The notes: generated from the letters alone by a model not told the origin. DNA of 64,000 bases from Ichthyocystis sparus (GCF_900078755.1 NZ_FKIH01000013.1), one strand, 5' to 3'; shown: positions 1-10,288, counted from the stretch's first letter. Numbers and translations are program-made.

Positions 1-67
1 ACTGTAGGCAATAGCATACAGCTACTACGAGAGTGGCTATTTGCAGTAGTACGTTCTAACATACCAT

Positions 68-204
68 CTTAATAAAATTAACAACAAACTTAACTATATA
101 ATTGCGATATTCATAATTGCTCAAACCTGGGTAAATCACCAATATTAACTATCTCAAGCATAGAACCCACTACATAGATATAAATTAATGCTGCAAATAA
201 CCAC
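68..204 (-). pseudogene. Family B small membrane protein remnant (unit 1)
   Basis: On the minus strand a GTG at 202-204 opens a frame that resembles the N-terminus of the intact family B gene at 17016-17375 (VICSINLYLCSGFYA against MIICNVGLCSGFITE). It hits stops at once. A neighbouring frame then reads VNIGDLP, matching ADIGDLF of the intact copy. The middle and the C-terminal membrane part are lost or frameshifted. It is a decayed gene, not an expressed protein. Confidence 0.55.
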
Positions 205-1158
205 ACTAACCCACAACTAAAATGCCATCATAATTAATATGATAAACAACCAATCAAAGCAAACAGAAAATTATAATCTAATAAATTTATAAATTAAAAC
301 AATAATAATAAATATGTAATATGTACTTATTTAACGCAATAAAAACTATTAAATAACAATTTAACTTATATGATTTTTAGAGCAAAGCGTTTACAAAAAA
401 AAAGATAAGCAGAACAATAAACACTTGCATTTAAATAGAGAGGATAATCAACACCAAGTAATATTTTGATTTATGTCATAATACTTTTAAAATTAATTTT
501 GATGCCACCAATACCACTGAAAACATAAAAACGGCACACTTTGCACAATTAAAGTATGTACCTGAGCTCGTCGTTGTTAATTAAGCTTTAAAACACACAT
601 AGATAGCAAAATCATCCTATGAGCACAATCTGTTCCCCTATAATAAATATAAATACTATGGCCCTAAGGTAAAAACATTACCAACTTTCCACTTTTTGTT
701 CATCTACTAGGAATACCCATATCTCAAACGTACTTGCCAAGTTTATTTTTATTCTTATGTTATGCTATCAGCACCAGTCACATTATAGTCATCACCTTAA
801 CCCATTTGCAATCATATTTATTAATCTTCTATAACACAAACAGAGTATCAATTAGCGTAATTATACAAAATTACCACAACTACAGCTCAAAACAATCGCA
901 CAATACACTAGCATGATCTATAGCAGAATCACCAAATAATTGCCAAGAGAGTCACAACCACGAGAGGTACACTAAGTAGGGTAGAGATCTAAATAAAGCC
1001 ACACTAATTTAAACGCGGACTACTCGTTTATAAAAACATGTACCCACGATTGCTACCAATTGGCAAATATGTACAACAAAGAAAAAACAATATCCCTCCA
1101 ACCAATACTACAAATCAAATATAAAATATATCACCACAATTAGCCAACAATAGGACTA
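205..1158. other. Non-coding array DNA between family B and family A remnants
   Basis: There is no supportable gene here. The stretch holds the aataaacacttgcattta block near 412-434 and the ttttgttcatctactagg block near 692-712. On the minus strand the latter reads VDEQKVESW then stop, a peptide echoed in four other units. Sequence from about 450 to 1060 is repeated, diverged, at about 11,360-12,000. A hydrophobic plus-strand frame at 734-916 lies in this repeated block but is not conserved in reading frame between copies. Confidence 0.6.
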
Positions 1159-1521
1159 TCACAGAGCAGGATACAATAAACAAAGAGATACCAAAATATA
1201 TGATACTGCCCCGACAATCGAAGAAACCGAAAGATAAAAATACGGAGTATCACCCAAAACAAGTAATCCAATAATCGAAAAAACTGATACTGCGGCCATA
1301 AATAATGCTATCGAAAATAAAACAATCTCACTTCGATCAATAGGAGCAGCAAGATCATCAAGATCGGCAATACCAAGAGGAGCAGCAATTTCATCAGGAT
1401 CGGCAACATCAATAGGAGCAACAAGATCATCAGGTTCATCAACATCCAAGAGAGCACCAAGATTACCTACATCAAGCTCGAATCCACCAGATACACATAA
1501 ACCAGACCCCAAAATAAACAT
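1159..1521 (-). CDS. Family A small acidic membrane protein, copy 1
   Basis: This is an unrecognised protein of 120 aa. ATG at 1519-1521 gives MFILGSGLCVSGGFE, which matches the starts of the copies at 7290 and 10288; a longer TTG start at 1539 is less likely. The order is: a short uncharged N-terminal segment with GLCxxGG, an acidic linker with imperfect repeats of a VAPIDVADPDEIAAPLG type, then two hydrophobic helices (about residues 70-90 and 95-118). No catalytic motif is visible. It is probably an inner-membrane or exported protein. No strong Shine-Dalgarno is visible. The conserved upstream leader (aatcacaac ... aaaactattaacta) is shared with the sister copies. The frame is intact, but expression is not shown. 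Confidence 0.6.
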   Translation of the reverse strand: MFILGSGLCVSGGFELDVGNLGALLDVDEPDDLVAPIDVADPDEIAAPLGIADLDDLAAPIDRSEIVLFSIALFMAAVSVFSIIGLLVLGDTPYFYLSVSSIVGAVSYILVSLCLLYPAL

Positions 1522-1933
1522 ACTATAACCAATCAACAAATAAAAACTATTAACTAAAACTTTATTATTATAATCACAACCGTTGCACCACCACCTAAAA
1601 TAAACATCCCATCTGAAATAACAACATCACAATAGCAACAGCAACAGCAACAAAACCAGCACTAGAAGACATCTATCTATCTTGATTCTTTTATAATAAA
1701 ACAAAGGCTGGAGTAATATTTTTAACATCTCCAAGAATTGTACCTAGACACAGGATTCTTTCCTACCAATCATTGCTTACTGCATTAGTCAACTATTATT
1801 AGTTTAATGAATAGCATGCTCAGTGCTCAAAAAAAGTTATAGCAAATATTAAAGATATAACCTACAGCAACTACGATCGCAGTTACGATCACAGTTGTAC
1901 GTAGCCGTAATAACATACTGTCACTACTATCTC
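1522..1933. other. Conserved leader region of family A copy 1
   Basis: There is no gene. The stretch contains the upstream leader of the family A gene and a short CAGCAA microsatellite near 1635-1653. The equivalent site in the diverged copy (about 12427-12440) has an A-run instead. The segment near 1820-1850 (gctcagtgctcaaaaaaag) is nearly identical to 12595-12615. Confidence 0.6.
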
Positions 1934-2201
1934 AATAAAAGTAACAATAAACCTAATTAAAAATCCCAACCCAATATTCATAGTACTTAAATATGAGTTT
2001 TGTAGATTATATTTACTCGTAACGAAACTCGTGTACAAAACTAATTTAACAGACATATCAATTGATGTTGTAGCTATGAGTATTAAAAAAAGAAAAAACT
2101 TCTAAAAATGACATTATTAAAAAGCAAAGGATCAGAAACGGCATCAAAAAATCATCAATATCTACTACCACATAGACCTAAAAAATCCTACAAATAGCCA
2201 T
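1934..2201 (-). pseudogene. Family B small membrane protein remnant (unit 2)
   Basis: ATG at 2199-2201 opens MAICRIF then stop. In another frame DPLLFNNVIFRSFFFF can be read, matching NNAVFRNLFFF of the intact family B protein encoded at 17016-17375. Several frameshifts are therefore needed to restore the gene. Its C-terminal end near 1934-1985 shares the block ataaaagtaacaataaacc with the other remnants. It is clearly decayed. Confidence 0.6.
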
Positions 2202-3175
2202 ACTGGCTCAAAATTAAAATACAAAACACTATCACAATTAGTGTGATAAACAACAAATGAGGGCAAACAAAATAACTACTCCCTAATTAACAAATTAAAA
2301 CAATAATCACAAATATGCACCTATTTAAAACAACAAAAAGAACCAAGTTGCAACTTACTCGGTTTTATTTTTAGAGCAAGTAATCTACAAAAAAACAAAT
2401 CGTATTGTGACCATATATTACAAAATATTCTATTAGATATAAACAAATATCACAATAAACGCTTGCATTTAAGTAGTATAACAAGCGGATGCCTGAGAGT
2501 CTTATGATTTATAGAGTCTTCTTTGAAATTCTTAGTATCATTAATTCTGTTGCAAAGGCAATGCGTTTTACGCAAACAGAGTTCTAACTAAGTGTGCTAG
2601 TTGCTACATTAGGTTTTACTAATAGTGCATACAACAATAGTAGAATTATCTCACGGGCGTAATAAGCTGACTACACTTACCACTATACCCATTTCCATAC
2701 TAAATATCTTACTCAATATTCCAAGATAAAGAAATCATATTCAGTTATTATTTTTTCTGTTGGTAATGTACATGTTACAAACGTACCTCTGATAAATTTA
2801 TTTCTACTAGTATGTTACATTATCAACAAGGGCTACATCATAAATTATTATTGATAGTTTACTTATAACTGGTTAATCTCTCAATATATGAATTGGACAC
2901 CAATTAGAAAAACTACCATAGCAAAAATAATTGCAACAACACATTAAGACTAACCTACTGCAGAACTCCCAAAGAGTCACAGAACAATATACCAAGTATG
3001 AGTCTAAAGTTACGTTAATATCAATGCAGCACCATCTTTTTTTCTTACGAAAAGCAAGAATGCGATCAGATACCAACTGAAAAATACGCACTGCAATACA
3101 AAGCTAAAACAAGAGCCCATCAATCAGTACCACAAATTAAATCCTTTTCCCCTAAGCATTAAAATAATCTGACCA
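2202..3175. other. Non-coding array DNA with hydrophobic and DEQKI-type remnants
   Basis: There is no supportable gene. The minus strand of 2881-2940 reads VVAIIFAMVVFLIGVQFIY then stop, a membrane-helix-like end with an in-frame stop just upstream. This conflicts with the longer Cys-rich frame at 2873-3091 on the same strand, which I regard as spurious. Near 2690-2800 the minus strand reads KFIRGTFVTCTLPTEKII, matching peptides in other units (TLPADEQKI near 15250). These look like leftovers of a third gene per unit. Confidence 0.5.
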
Positions 3176-3438
3176 TCACAGAACAGAACATAATAAATAA
3201 AGCGATATAAAAACAGCCAATGCCGACTCGACAACCGTAGAACATACAAAATAAAAACTCTGAGGCACATCTAACGTAAGTATAATTAAAGACGAAGGAG
3301 GTGCTAATGAAACTAGTAATAATACCAAAGAAGATAGAATAATTTCACTTAGATCAAAAAGACGAGGATCCTCAACGACAACAAAATCATCAGGGGCATC
3401 ATCAGGGAAAACAAGTTCATCAGGATTACCAACATCTA
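3176..3438 (-). pseudogene. Family A copy 2, 5'-truncated
   Basis: The minus-strand frame is open from about 3438 to the TGA at 3176-3178. It reads VDVGNPDELVFPDDAPDD, then DLSEIILSSLVLLL and a second hydrophobic stretch. This is the linker and two-helix part of family A. The N-terminal GGFE segment is missing: the conserved 5' leader (tattatagtaaaatg type, near 3448) joins the linker directly, which implies a deletion of roughly 20 codons plus the start. I see no good alternative start codon. Confidence 0.65.
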
Positions 3439-4959
3439 CTCAATCAAAGTTATTATAGTAAAATGCCACTCACTAGCAGGTCACATAACACCATGCATAA
3501 GACCTCACCCATAACAACAAAATCAGAATCGCAATACATCAAGCCTGGACTTTTTATGATAAATCAAGGATCAGGCTACAATCCCACACCTCTGGACATG
3601 TCCATACTAGATACAGGAAATTTTTATGAATTAATCACTGAAACGCATGCAGTACATTAACTTTTTGCGATAAAAATGACACTTAATTTATGCATAAAAT
3701 ACCATTTGCAATGGTTGGTTTTATTGAAATAATTTTTACAGTTATTAAATATTTTAATAATCCACTACTCTTCACAAACCCCAAAATGCTCCCATAAAAA
3801 CAAAGATCACGTATACAGTAAAAGTTTATTACTATTTTTTTATAAAAAATATAATAAAGTAATATGTGATTTTTTCTACAATCACTACAAAAATTACTCG
3901 AAAACTTTGCGCCAAAAATATTGACTACTAACGTTTAAAATTAACAAGTCAAGTCTGTAATCTACAGCAAACATTAACTTAGTAATTCATAAAATATACC
4001 ATCTTAACAAAAGTAACAATAAACCTAATTGAAAACTGCAGTACTCGCAGCACTTAAAACTGAGATTGTAAAATACTTGGTTAAAGTAAAACATAAGCAA
4101 ATATCATAATAAATCTTCACATTTAAGTAGTAAGTATCAGTAACATTAAAAACGCCTTATGATTTATAGAGGGATTATATTTTTTTATAGCATTAATTAA
4201 ATACCATCAATATCATTGAAAAACAATGCATTTTGCCAAACCAAAGTTTATACTAAGCGTATTGTTACTAATTAGCTTTATTTATAATACACTCACTAGC
4301 AGTAAAATTATCCGACGGGCAACAATATATCATCTATTATTACTATGATACATTCTTTACATAATAAATATCTTATCCAAGATAAAAAAACTATATTCAC
4401 TTATTATTTTTTGTTCATCTACTGTCAATGTTCATATACCAGGTATATATTAGATAGATGCTATCTATGGAAATTAGATACGAATTCATTTAAGGATATG
4501 CTACTAATTAACATCTTTCTTAAAAAGACAATAAGCATTATTAATTCACATAAAACACAGATATTAAATTTATAAAACCATAAACCAACATTAGCATTAG
4601 TAAAAAAACACCAATGAATTGCCATATGTATAAAACATTAAACCCTAATGTGATCCGTAATATACAGACAAAATTTGTGCAAAACATATAACTAAGATCA
4701 AGAAAATTTAAGTAATGTGGTACTTTTCATGATTGGTTGTTTATTAATATTAGTTATTACACTTAATTCGTATACTCTAAAGAAATATTATGACGGTATT
4801 TATGTATATTTATCTCTTTAGGAAGTATCACTTTGTGCGTGGTGACAAAGGCTAGATTTTCACGAAAGTCAATCTTAGCTTCTGTAGATATGGTATATCT
4901 ATTCACAACCTTTTTTGTGAGATAACTATATCTACAGCACGGGAGTTATTATATCTAAT
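3439..4959. other. Gene-poor array DNA (unit 3 without a family A gene)
   Basis: There is no supportable gene. The stretch holds the leader block at 3783-3812, a family B C-terminal remnant near 4003-4055 (minus strand VLSAASTAVFN then stop), the motif block near 4105, and the ttgttcatctact block near 4407. The minus strand of that last block reads VDEQKIISEYSFFILDKIF then more residues. The A-type gene expected next in the unit is not found. Confidence 0.55.
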
Positions 4960-5317
4960 TTGTGTACCACAAATTGGAGTTCACCTTCTGATGGAGATAA
5001 TTTTATCCTATTAGGAGATAGCGATGATTGCCACTCAAACCGTTCATCATCTACAGTATGTGGTAAAGAAAATATTGCATTTCTAGAATTAGAGTCACCC
5101 AACTCAAACACTACTACCATTTGTAAATCTGAAGTAAGTAGAAGAGCATTCTATGAATGCATCTTGTAGAGATATAATACTGATTATCTAATTAACAGTA
5201 ATTTTATTATCTTCAGTCATATTATTAATGTATTATTTTAGTAGTAGCAACATGGTAGTTATATTATGTTTAATTGGATTATGTTTAATTGGATTAAGTT
5301 TATTAGCATTGTGTTAA
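4920..5317 (+). pseudogene. Possible decayed plus-strand membrane-anchored protein gene
   Basis: An open frame ends at 5169 (MCTTNWSSPSDGDN..., Ser/Asn/Cys-rich and hydrophilic). A second frame, from about 5190 to the TAA at 5315-5317, encodes two hydrophobic segments (LTVILLSSVILLMYYF and VVILCLIGLCLIGLSLLAL). A hydrophilic Ser/Cys-rich chain followed by C-terminal membrane helices is the layout of the plus-strand gene at 42574, so this may be a relative broken by at least one frameshift and a stop. The start is uncertain; a TTG at 4960 is possible. It may also be chance. Confidence 0.35.
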
Positions 5318-6199
5318 TTTTGCAGTCCTATATTGATGTAAAAATATATTATTAATCAATTATTTTTTCATTATCATCTAAGAATACCACTTAGACTTGG
5401 GACATGAATAACATGATTATAGGTAGTACAGTAACAAATTAAGATATGATATAGAAAATATAGTTGTTTATAGTCTTAAATCTAAAAAAACTACTGTGCA
5501 GCGGGTGTCATTCACATTTGTATCCGTATAAATCATTAGCTTCTATTTGCGTAAGGTACATGATAAAAGCAAACTCCAATTTGAGGTATTTGCAATAACA
5601 GCTATAACAGCTGCAATAGTTTATTTATCATAAGCTACTTTTGAGGCAAGAAATTACAATAAAACTTTTTTAGGTTTTTTAATTAAGATTAAAAAATTAA
5701 TATTAGCAGCACAAACAATAATTAATTAATGTTATCCTCATATATATCATTAAGTTAGATAGTAGCTTAAAGTTAATACATAAAAATTTCTCGCTCTTAA
5801 TATTAATAATATGTTGATAATCTTCAATTTTCTGATTTGACTTTGCATTTAATATTTAAATAACGTATACTTACATACATGTATGTATGGTGCGGGAAGT
5901 ACGTTTTTATTTGCATCAACAAAATAAATAAGTAATAGTTATGGAAGTAAAAAATTAGTGTCTATTACGATCTATCTCTCTTAATCGTTGTTTTTTGACA
6001 TTGTAAAATTCGCTAGAACGGCTGGCTCTGTATACGTCTGCAATTTGTATCCCTATATACATGCTCACATATCAACACATTAATTACTAGTTATTCGTAT
6101 TTTGCATTATTCTCCAAGAAACACCAAACTTGTAACAATATGAAGCAACATTAAACACTCTTACAAATCAGCTGTAATAGTATAAATACCTACAGTAAG
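5318..6199. other. Duplicated non-coding segment, left copy
   Basis: There is no gene. From about 5,495 the sequence parallels 7,790 onward: the blocks cattcacatttgtatc, ttaggttttttaattaag and attactagttattcgtat appear in both copies in the same order. The left copy lacks about 180 bases of the right one near 8,290-8,400. Confidence 0.65.
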
Positions 6200-6361
6200 T
6201 AAGCTACATCATGTGTGACTTCTATACTTTCTGTTTTATCTGCTATGGGATTTATAGTATTGCTTATGGGATTTATAGTATTGCTTATGGGATTTATAGT
6301 ATTGCTTATGGGATTTATAGTATTGCTTATGGGATTCGTAGTTTACCCTATAAAAGGATGA
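6200..6361 (+). pseudogene. Decayed membrane-anchored gene with expanded 21-bp repeat
   Basis: The frame ending at TGA 6359-6361 reads ATSCVTSILSVLSAMGFIV, then repeats of a 7-residue hydrophobic unit (LLMGFIV), and ends VVYPIKG. The paralogous frame at 8627-8878 reads APSCITSILSVLSAM and ends FIIYPIK, so this is the correct frame. A stop at 6197-6199 replaces a sense codon of that paralogue. Another frame (M at 6211, Tyr-rich repeat) is open over the same bases but is not conserved in the paralogue. Confidence 0.55.
6244..6335 (+). repeat. 21-bp tandem repeat, four full copies plus part
   Basis: The unit tatgggatttatagtattgc+t is repeated four times from about 6245, followed by a partial diverged copy. 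Because 21 is a multiple of three the frame is kept, and the hydrophobic stretch simply grows by seven residues per copy. The paralogous site at 8826-8860 has a single diverged unit plus part of another. Confidence 0.85.
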
Positions 6362-6933
6362 GTACAGGAATAACTATTCCATTATTGGGTGCGCCACCTA
6401 TGCCAGCAAATCTAGCATTGTTAATCGTCCTCTACACGATGAAGTGATAATTATTTACTACCATCAGAGTAAATGTCAACACATAGTGACTGTAACATAA
6501 CATCATATGATAAGTGACATACAGTATTTATACGAATGTCTAATAACCACACATAGAAAGTACACAAAAAAAGCAAAGACATACCTACATTTAGTAAATT
6601 AAAAATAATTAATCAAATCAGCTCTATTCTATGCAATTGTACATTACCATGTCTTCTTATGGTTGGGTAATTGCTGTCTACAATTCAAACATGAGCAAAC
6701 ACTCTACACTTAAGTAGTAAATACGATAGGTAGACAACACTAAAAAGCCTATTTGTAGAATAATTGTTTAGAAATTAATTCCACCACCATCGCAAAGACA
6801 ACTAACTTCACGCAAACAAAATCCTCATAGATACTTGTTTGTTATTTGTAATTATTCATAAATCGAATATAAAATCAGCACAACCAGAACCACCACAGAG
6901 AGCAAAATAATCGCAGGGCGCGTTGGGAATGAT
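6362..6933. other. Non-coding tail of duplicated segment and start of array unit
   Basis: There is no gene. The segment to about 6640 matches 8880-9190. The array block caaacactctacacttaagtag follows near 6693. A minus-strand family A gene starts its 3' end at 6934. Confidence 0.6.
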
Positions 6934-7290
6934 CTACAGGTTACGATATAACAAATAAACCAATATACAAACAGCCAACGTCAACTCGAAGACAGCAGAA
7001 TTCAGAAGATGCTGCTCCCAATGAGAACCTGACATATATAACATAGAAACCGAAGAAACCGCAGCTGAAACCAACAATACTGACAGAGAAAACAAAATAA
7101 ACCCACCTCTACCTAACACTAAAACAAAAGGATTACCATCTACAACAGGATCATCAGCCACAACAGGATCATCATCAGGGAAAACAAGATCATTAAGATC
7201 ATCATTTCCCAACAAAGCACCAAGATCACCTACATCAGGCACAGGCTCAAAACCACCACACAGACACAAAGCAGCACACAAAGTAAACAT
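6934..7290 (-). CDS. Family A small acidic membrane protein, copy 3
   Basis: This is an unrecognised protein of 118 aa from ATG 7288-7290 (MFTLCAALCLCGGFEPVPD); a TTG start at 7308 would add six residues. The order is: an N-terminal uncharged segment with CLCGGFEP, a GDLGALLG stretch, an Asp/Pro/Val linker (DDDPVVADDPVVDGNP), then two hydrophobic helices from about residue 60. It is the cleanest intact member of the array with copies 1 and 4. The leader upstream (attattatactaaacatgtc) is conserved at 3448 and 15915. It is probably a membrane protein of unknown role. Confidence 0.65.
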   Translation of the reverse strand: MFTLCAALCLCGGFEPVPDVGDLGALLGNDDLNDLVFPDDDPVVADDPVVDGNPFVLVLGRGGFILFSLSVLLVSAAVSSVSMLYMSGSHWEQHLLNSAVFELTLAVCILVYLLYRNL

Positions 7291-8626
7291 ACTATAACCA
7301 ACCCACAATTAAAATTATTATACTAAACATGTCATTTATCGCTATTGTAGTCACAATCTAAAATCAAGCAGCCAACGCTCTGCACTACCAAGAATAAAAT
7401 CAATAATCCACACCTAGCCACAACAAAAAAACTGTGGATGCGAGGTCCTAGTTCGTTCTTTTTATAGGCACTCACAACCATTACCACCCGTAGTGTACAA
7501 CACTGCGCGATCAGTGGCAAACATTGAGTTACATATAGTATGTGAATTATATGCCACTTTATTAATTGCTAATTATTATTCATAATATTTTACCATTAAT
7601 ATTATCAATAATTTACTACCCCCTTAACGGCAAAAAATTTATGCTTCCATAAAAATAAAGACCATAGATGCAAAAAAAACCGCGCCACACAACACGGTAT
7701 GAATATGCTTCCAATAACTAAAAAAACAAACACAAGATTTATAAAATTGTTATCGCAGACAAAATACAGTGGGTGTCGTTAATACTTTGGTGGGTATCAT
7801 TCACATTTGTATCTGTATAAACCATTAGCTTCTATTTGAGTAAGGTACATGACCACTATAATCCGCTTAAAAGTACTTCTCAGTCATATCAAGTCAAGTA
7901 AATTACGTAATGGCTGATAAAAGCAAACACCAACTTGAGGTATTTGCAGTAACAGCTGCAACAGTTTATTTATCATAATATTTTAGGTGCGAAATTACAA
8001 TTACAATAAAACTTTTTTAGGTTTTTTAATTAAGATCTAAAAATTAATATTAGCATCACAAATAACAAATAATAATTAATTAATGTTATTCTCACCTATA
8101 TCATTAGGTTAGATAGTATCTTAAAGTTAATGAGTTAATGTATAAAAATCTCTTGCTCTTAATATCAAGAATATGTTGATATTGCTCAATTTTCTGCTTT
8201 GTATTTGATATTTAAATAACGTACACTTGCGTCATGTATGTATGCAGGAGGTACTTTTTTATTTTCATCAACAAAATAAATAAGTAATAACGGCGAAATA
8301 TCTTTTTTTCTACTTCAAATAATTACGTTGCTATAAGCTAACACATAACGCTGGGGATATCATAACATTGCTCATGCACGCCTACTATTACAGTAGTAAT
8401 AGTTATGGAAGTAGAAAATTAGTGTATATTACAATTTACCTCTCTTAATTGTTGTTTTTTGAAATTGTAAAATTTGCTAGAATAGCTGTATACGTTTGCA
8501 ATTTATATACCTATATACATCCTCACATATCAGCACATTAATTACTAGTTATTCGTATTTTGCATTATTATCCAAGAAACACCAAACTTGTTTGTAACAA
8601 TATGTGGCAACATTAAACATTCTTAG
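7291..8626. other. Family A leader and right copy of duplicated segment
   Basis: There is no supportable gene. A Cys-rich minus-strand frame at 7332-7520 lies in the conserved family A leader; related leaders (for example 14340-14440) are not open in that frame, so I do not call it. From about 7,790 the segment duplicates 5,495 onward. Confidence 0.55.
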
Positions 8627-9190
8627 AATACACTATCAACTGAATCGTTAGACAGCAACATACCAGTTTCTGTTAACAAAGTTAAAGAATATCTTCCGAG
8701 TAAACATACTTCAGTTACACCATGAAAAGGAAGTACTAACACACAAATTGTCAGTTGTAACAGTATAAATACCCACAGTAATTCAGCCCCATCATGTATT
8801 ACTTCTATACTTTCTGTTTTATCTGCTATGACATTTGTAGTATCGCTTATGGGATTTATAATCTACCCTATAAAATGATGAGTACAGGAATAACTATTCC
8901 ATAGTTGGATGTGATACTTATGCCAGCAAATCTAGCATTATTAGTTGGCCTATACACGATGAAGTGATAGTTATTAGTATTAGAGTAAATATCAGCACAC
9001 AGTGAACGTAATATAACATCATATGGTAAGTAACAATTTTTTATCCTACAATATTTATACAAATGCTTAATAAGCACAAATAGAAAATACATAAAAAAGT
9101 AAAGACATACCTAAATTTCGTAAATTAAAAATAATTAATCAAATTAGCTTTATTATATGTAACTATACATTACCATGTCTTATAGTTAAA
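7790..9190. repeat. Segmental duplication, right copy (partner about 5495-6640)
   Basis: This is the same ordered sequence as the left copy, longer by an insertion near 8290-8400 and by a less eroded gene remnant (8627-8878). It is in direct orientation. Confidence 0.75.
8627..8878 (+). pseudogene. Membrane-anchored protein remnant with one internal stop
   Basis: A single frame of 84 codons runs from 8627 to TGA 8876-8878 with one in-frame TGA at 8723-8725. Before it the frame reads PVSVNKVKEYLPSKHTSVTP. After it come a Ser/Thr/Asn/Cys-rich stretch and a C-terminal helix ending SLMGFIIYPIK. The ending resembles AIFYGPIKW of the intact gene at 42574-43170. That gene is also hydrophilic with one C-terminal helix, so a distant family link is possible. 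No intact start is visible. Confidence 0.5.
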
Positions 9191-9931
9191 TAATTACTGT
9201 CTACAAGCCTACAATTATCATAGACAACCTCAAATTTCTTTGTTTTTATAAAAATATAGGCAATATAAATAAAAAAGATGTAGGATATTATTGGGTCTCC
9301 AGTCACTTAAGTCATAAGGTAAATTGTCACAGGCAGGTAGTAGTAGTTTTTTATTATTTACTACATAGGTAGGAATAATTTTTATAGACATTAAATTATT
9401 TACAAGTACAGGTAAACATTTTACTTTGCAGTTAAATGGTAAGGTATGGTAGGCAGCAACACTAAAAAGTCTATTTGTAAAATAAGAATTACTTATATAT
9501 AAAATACATTACCATATGCCACATTAATAATAAGCAACAACAAACATAACTGGTAATTGCAATACTCGTAGTGCTTAAACCTAGTAAATCACAAGTACAA
9601 TATTAATATCTTAGACATATAAAACCCACCACATGGACATAAATCAACGCTACAAATATAGTAAACGACCAATCAAAGCAAACAAAGAACTGTGATCTCA
9701 TAAATTAACAAATTAGAATGATCACAAATATGTACTTACATAACGTAATAAAAACTATCCAGTCGCAATTTAACCAGCTTACAACTCTATATCACAAAAT
9801 ATTTTATTAGATACAGAAAAACAGGACGACAGACGCCTGCGTTTAAGCAGCAAAATAATTGGGCACCAAAGACACATGATTCACAGAGAATATCTTTTAA
9901 AATTCTTAGTATCACCAATTTCTTAGTATCA
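8879..9931. other. Non-coding array DNA
   Basis: There is no gene. It holds the end of the duplicated segment, then a family B C-terminal remnant near 9515-9655 (minus strand GLSTTSIAITSYVCCCLLLM, compare DLSTMRTISYFLLFF of the intact copy), and the gacgcctgcgtttaagcag block near 9832. Confidence 0.55.
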
Positions 9932-10288
9932 CTAATTCCATTGCAAATATAACCTATAATAAGCACAAAGCGACATCAAAACAGATAACACTCCTATAAT
10001 AGATGCAGGCAACTCAAGATAAATATTTTCATGACCACCTAACAATTCCGTTACAGCAAGCAAAGCAATCGACACCACAACCATAAAGAATGATAGCAAA
10101 ATTAACCTAGCAGGAACAGCAAGACCATCAGGATCAGCAGGATCAGCAGGATCAGCAGGATCAGCAGGATCAGCAGGATCAGCAGGATCAGCAGGATCAG
10201 CAGGATCAGCTCCCAACAACAAACCATCAAACTCACCTATACGGGGCTCTAAACCACCACATACGCACAAAGCGAATCCCAAAAACAT
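9932..10288 (-). CDS. Family A small membrane protein, copy 4, with (Asp-Pro-Ala)n linker
   Basis: This is an unrecognised protein of 118 aa. ATG 10286-10288 is preceded by AGAGGG, a plausible ribosome site. N-terminal MFLGFALCVCGGLEPRIGEF is followed by LLLGA, a linker made of about nine Asp-Pro-Ala triplets, then two hydrophobic helices (LILLSFFMVVVSIALLAV and SIIGVLSVLMSLCAYY). The linker is encoded by a perfect 9-bp tandem repeat, so its length can change without loss of frame. No homology to a known family is recognised. Confidence 0.68.
   Translation of the reverse strand: MFLGFALCVCGGLEPRIGEFDGLLLGADPADPADPADPADPADPADPADPADPDGLAVPARLILLSFFMVVVSIALLAVTELLGGHENIYLELPASIIGVLSVLMSLCAYYRLYLQWN
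10131..10210 (-). repeat. Perfect 9-bp microsatellite (ggatcagca)8
   Basis: Eight identical 9-bp units run from 10131 to 10202, followed by eight bases of a ninth. Read on the minus strand each unit encodes Ala-Asp-Pro. Perfect repetition in a diverged neighbourhood suggests recent expansion. Confidence 0.95.

Larger units (their letters stand above)
5495..6640. repeat. Segmental duplication, left copy (partner about 7790-9190)
   Basis: Long stretches are nearly identical to 7,790-9,190 in the same orientation, with small insertions and deletions. The duplicated unit ends with a plus-strand membrane-anchor frame. The two copies flank the family A gene at 6934-7290 and so interrupt the regular array. 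Confidence 0.75.

Noticed and set aside
734..916. Hydrophobic plus-strand frame of 60 codons
   Set aside because: It lies in a repeated block, and the corresponding bases in other units contain stops and frameshifts in this orientation.
2873..3091. Cys-rich minus-strand frame
   Set aside because: Sister units do not keep this frame; a hydrophobic frame ending at 2881 fits the comparison better.
5995..6019. TTGACA followed by TAGAAC in the duplicated segment, promoter-like
   Set aside because: The spacer is only 13 bases, too short for a sigma-70 promoter, and the second copy has lost the TTGACA.
6211..6447. Plus-strand frame with repeated Tyr-Gly-Ile-Tyr-Ser-Ile-Ala
   Set aside because: The paralogous copy at 8790-8880 conserves a different, hydrophobic frame through the same bases.
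10131..10210. Tandem repeats considered as a CRISPR array
   Set aside because: Units are 9 bp with no spacers, inside an open frame, and no cas gene is present.
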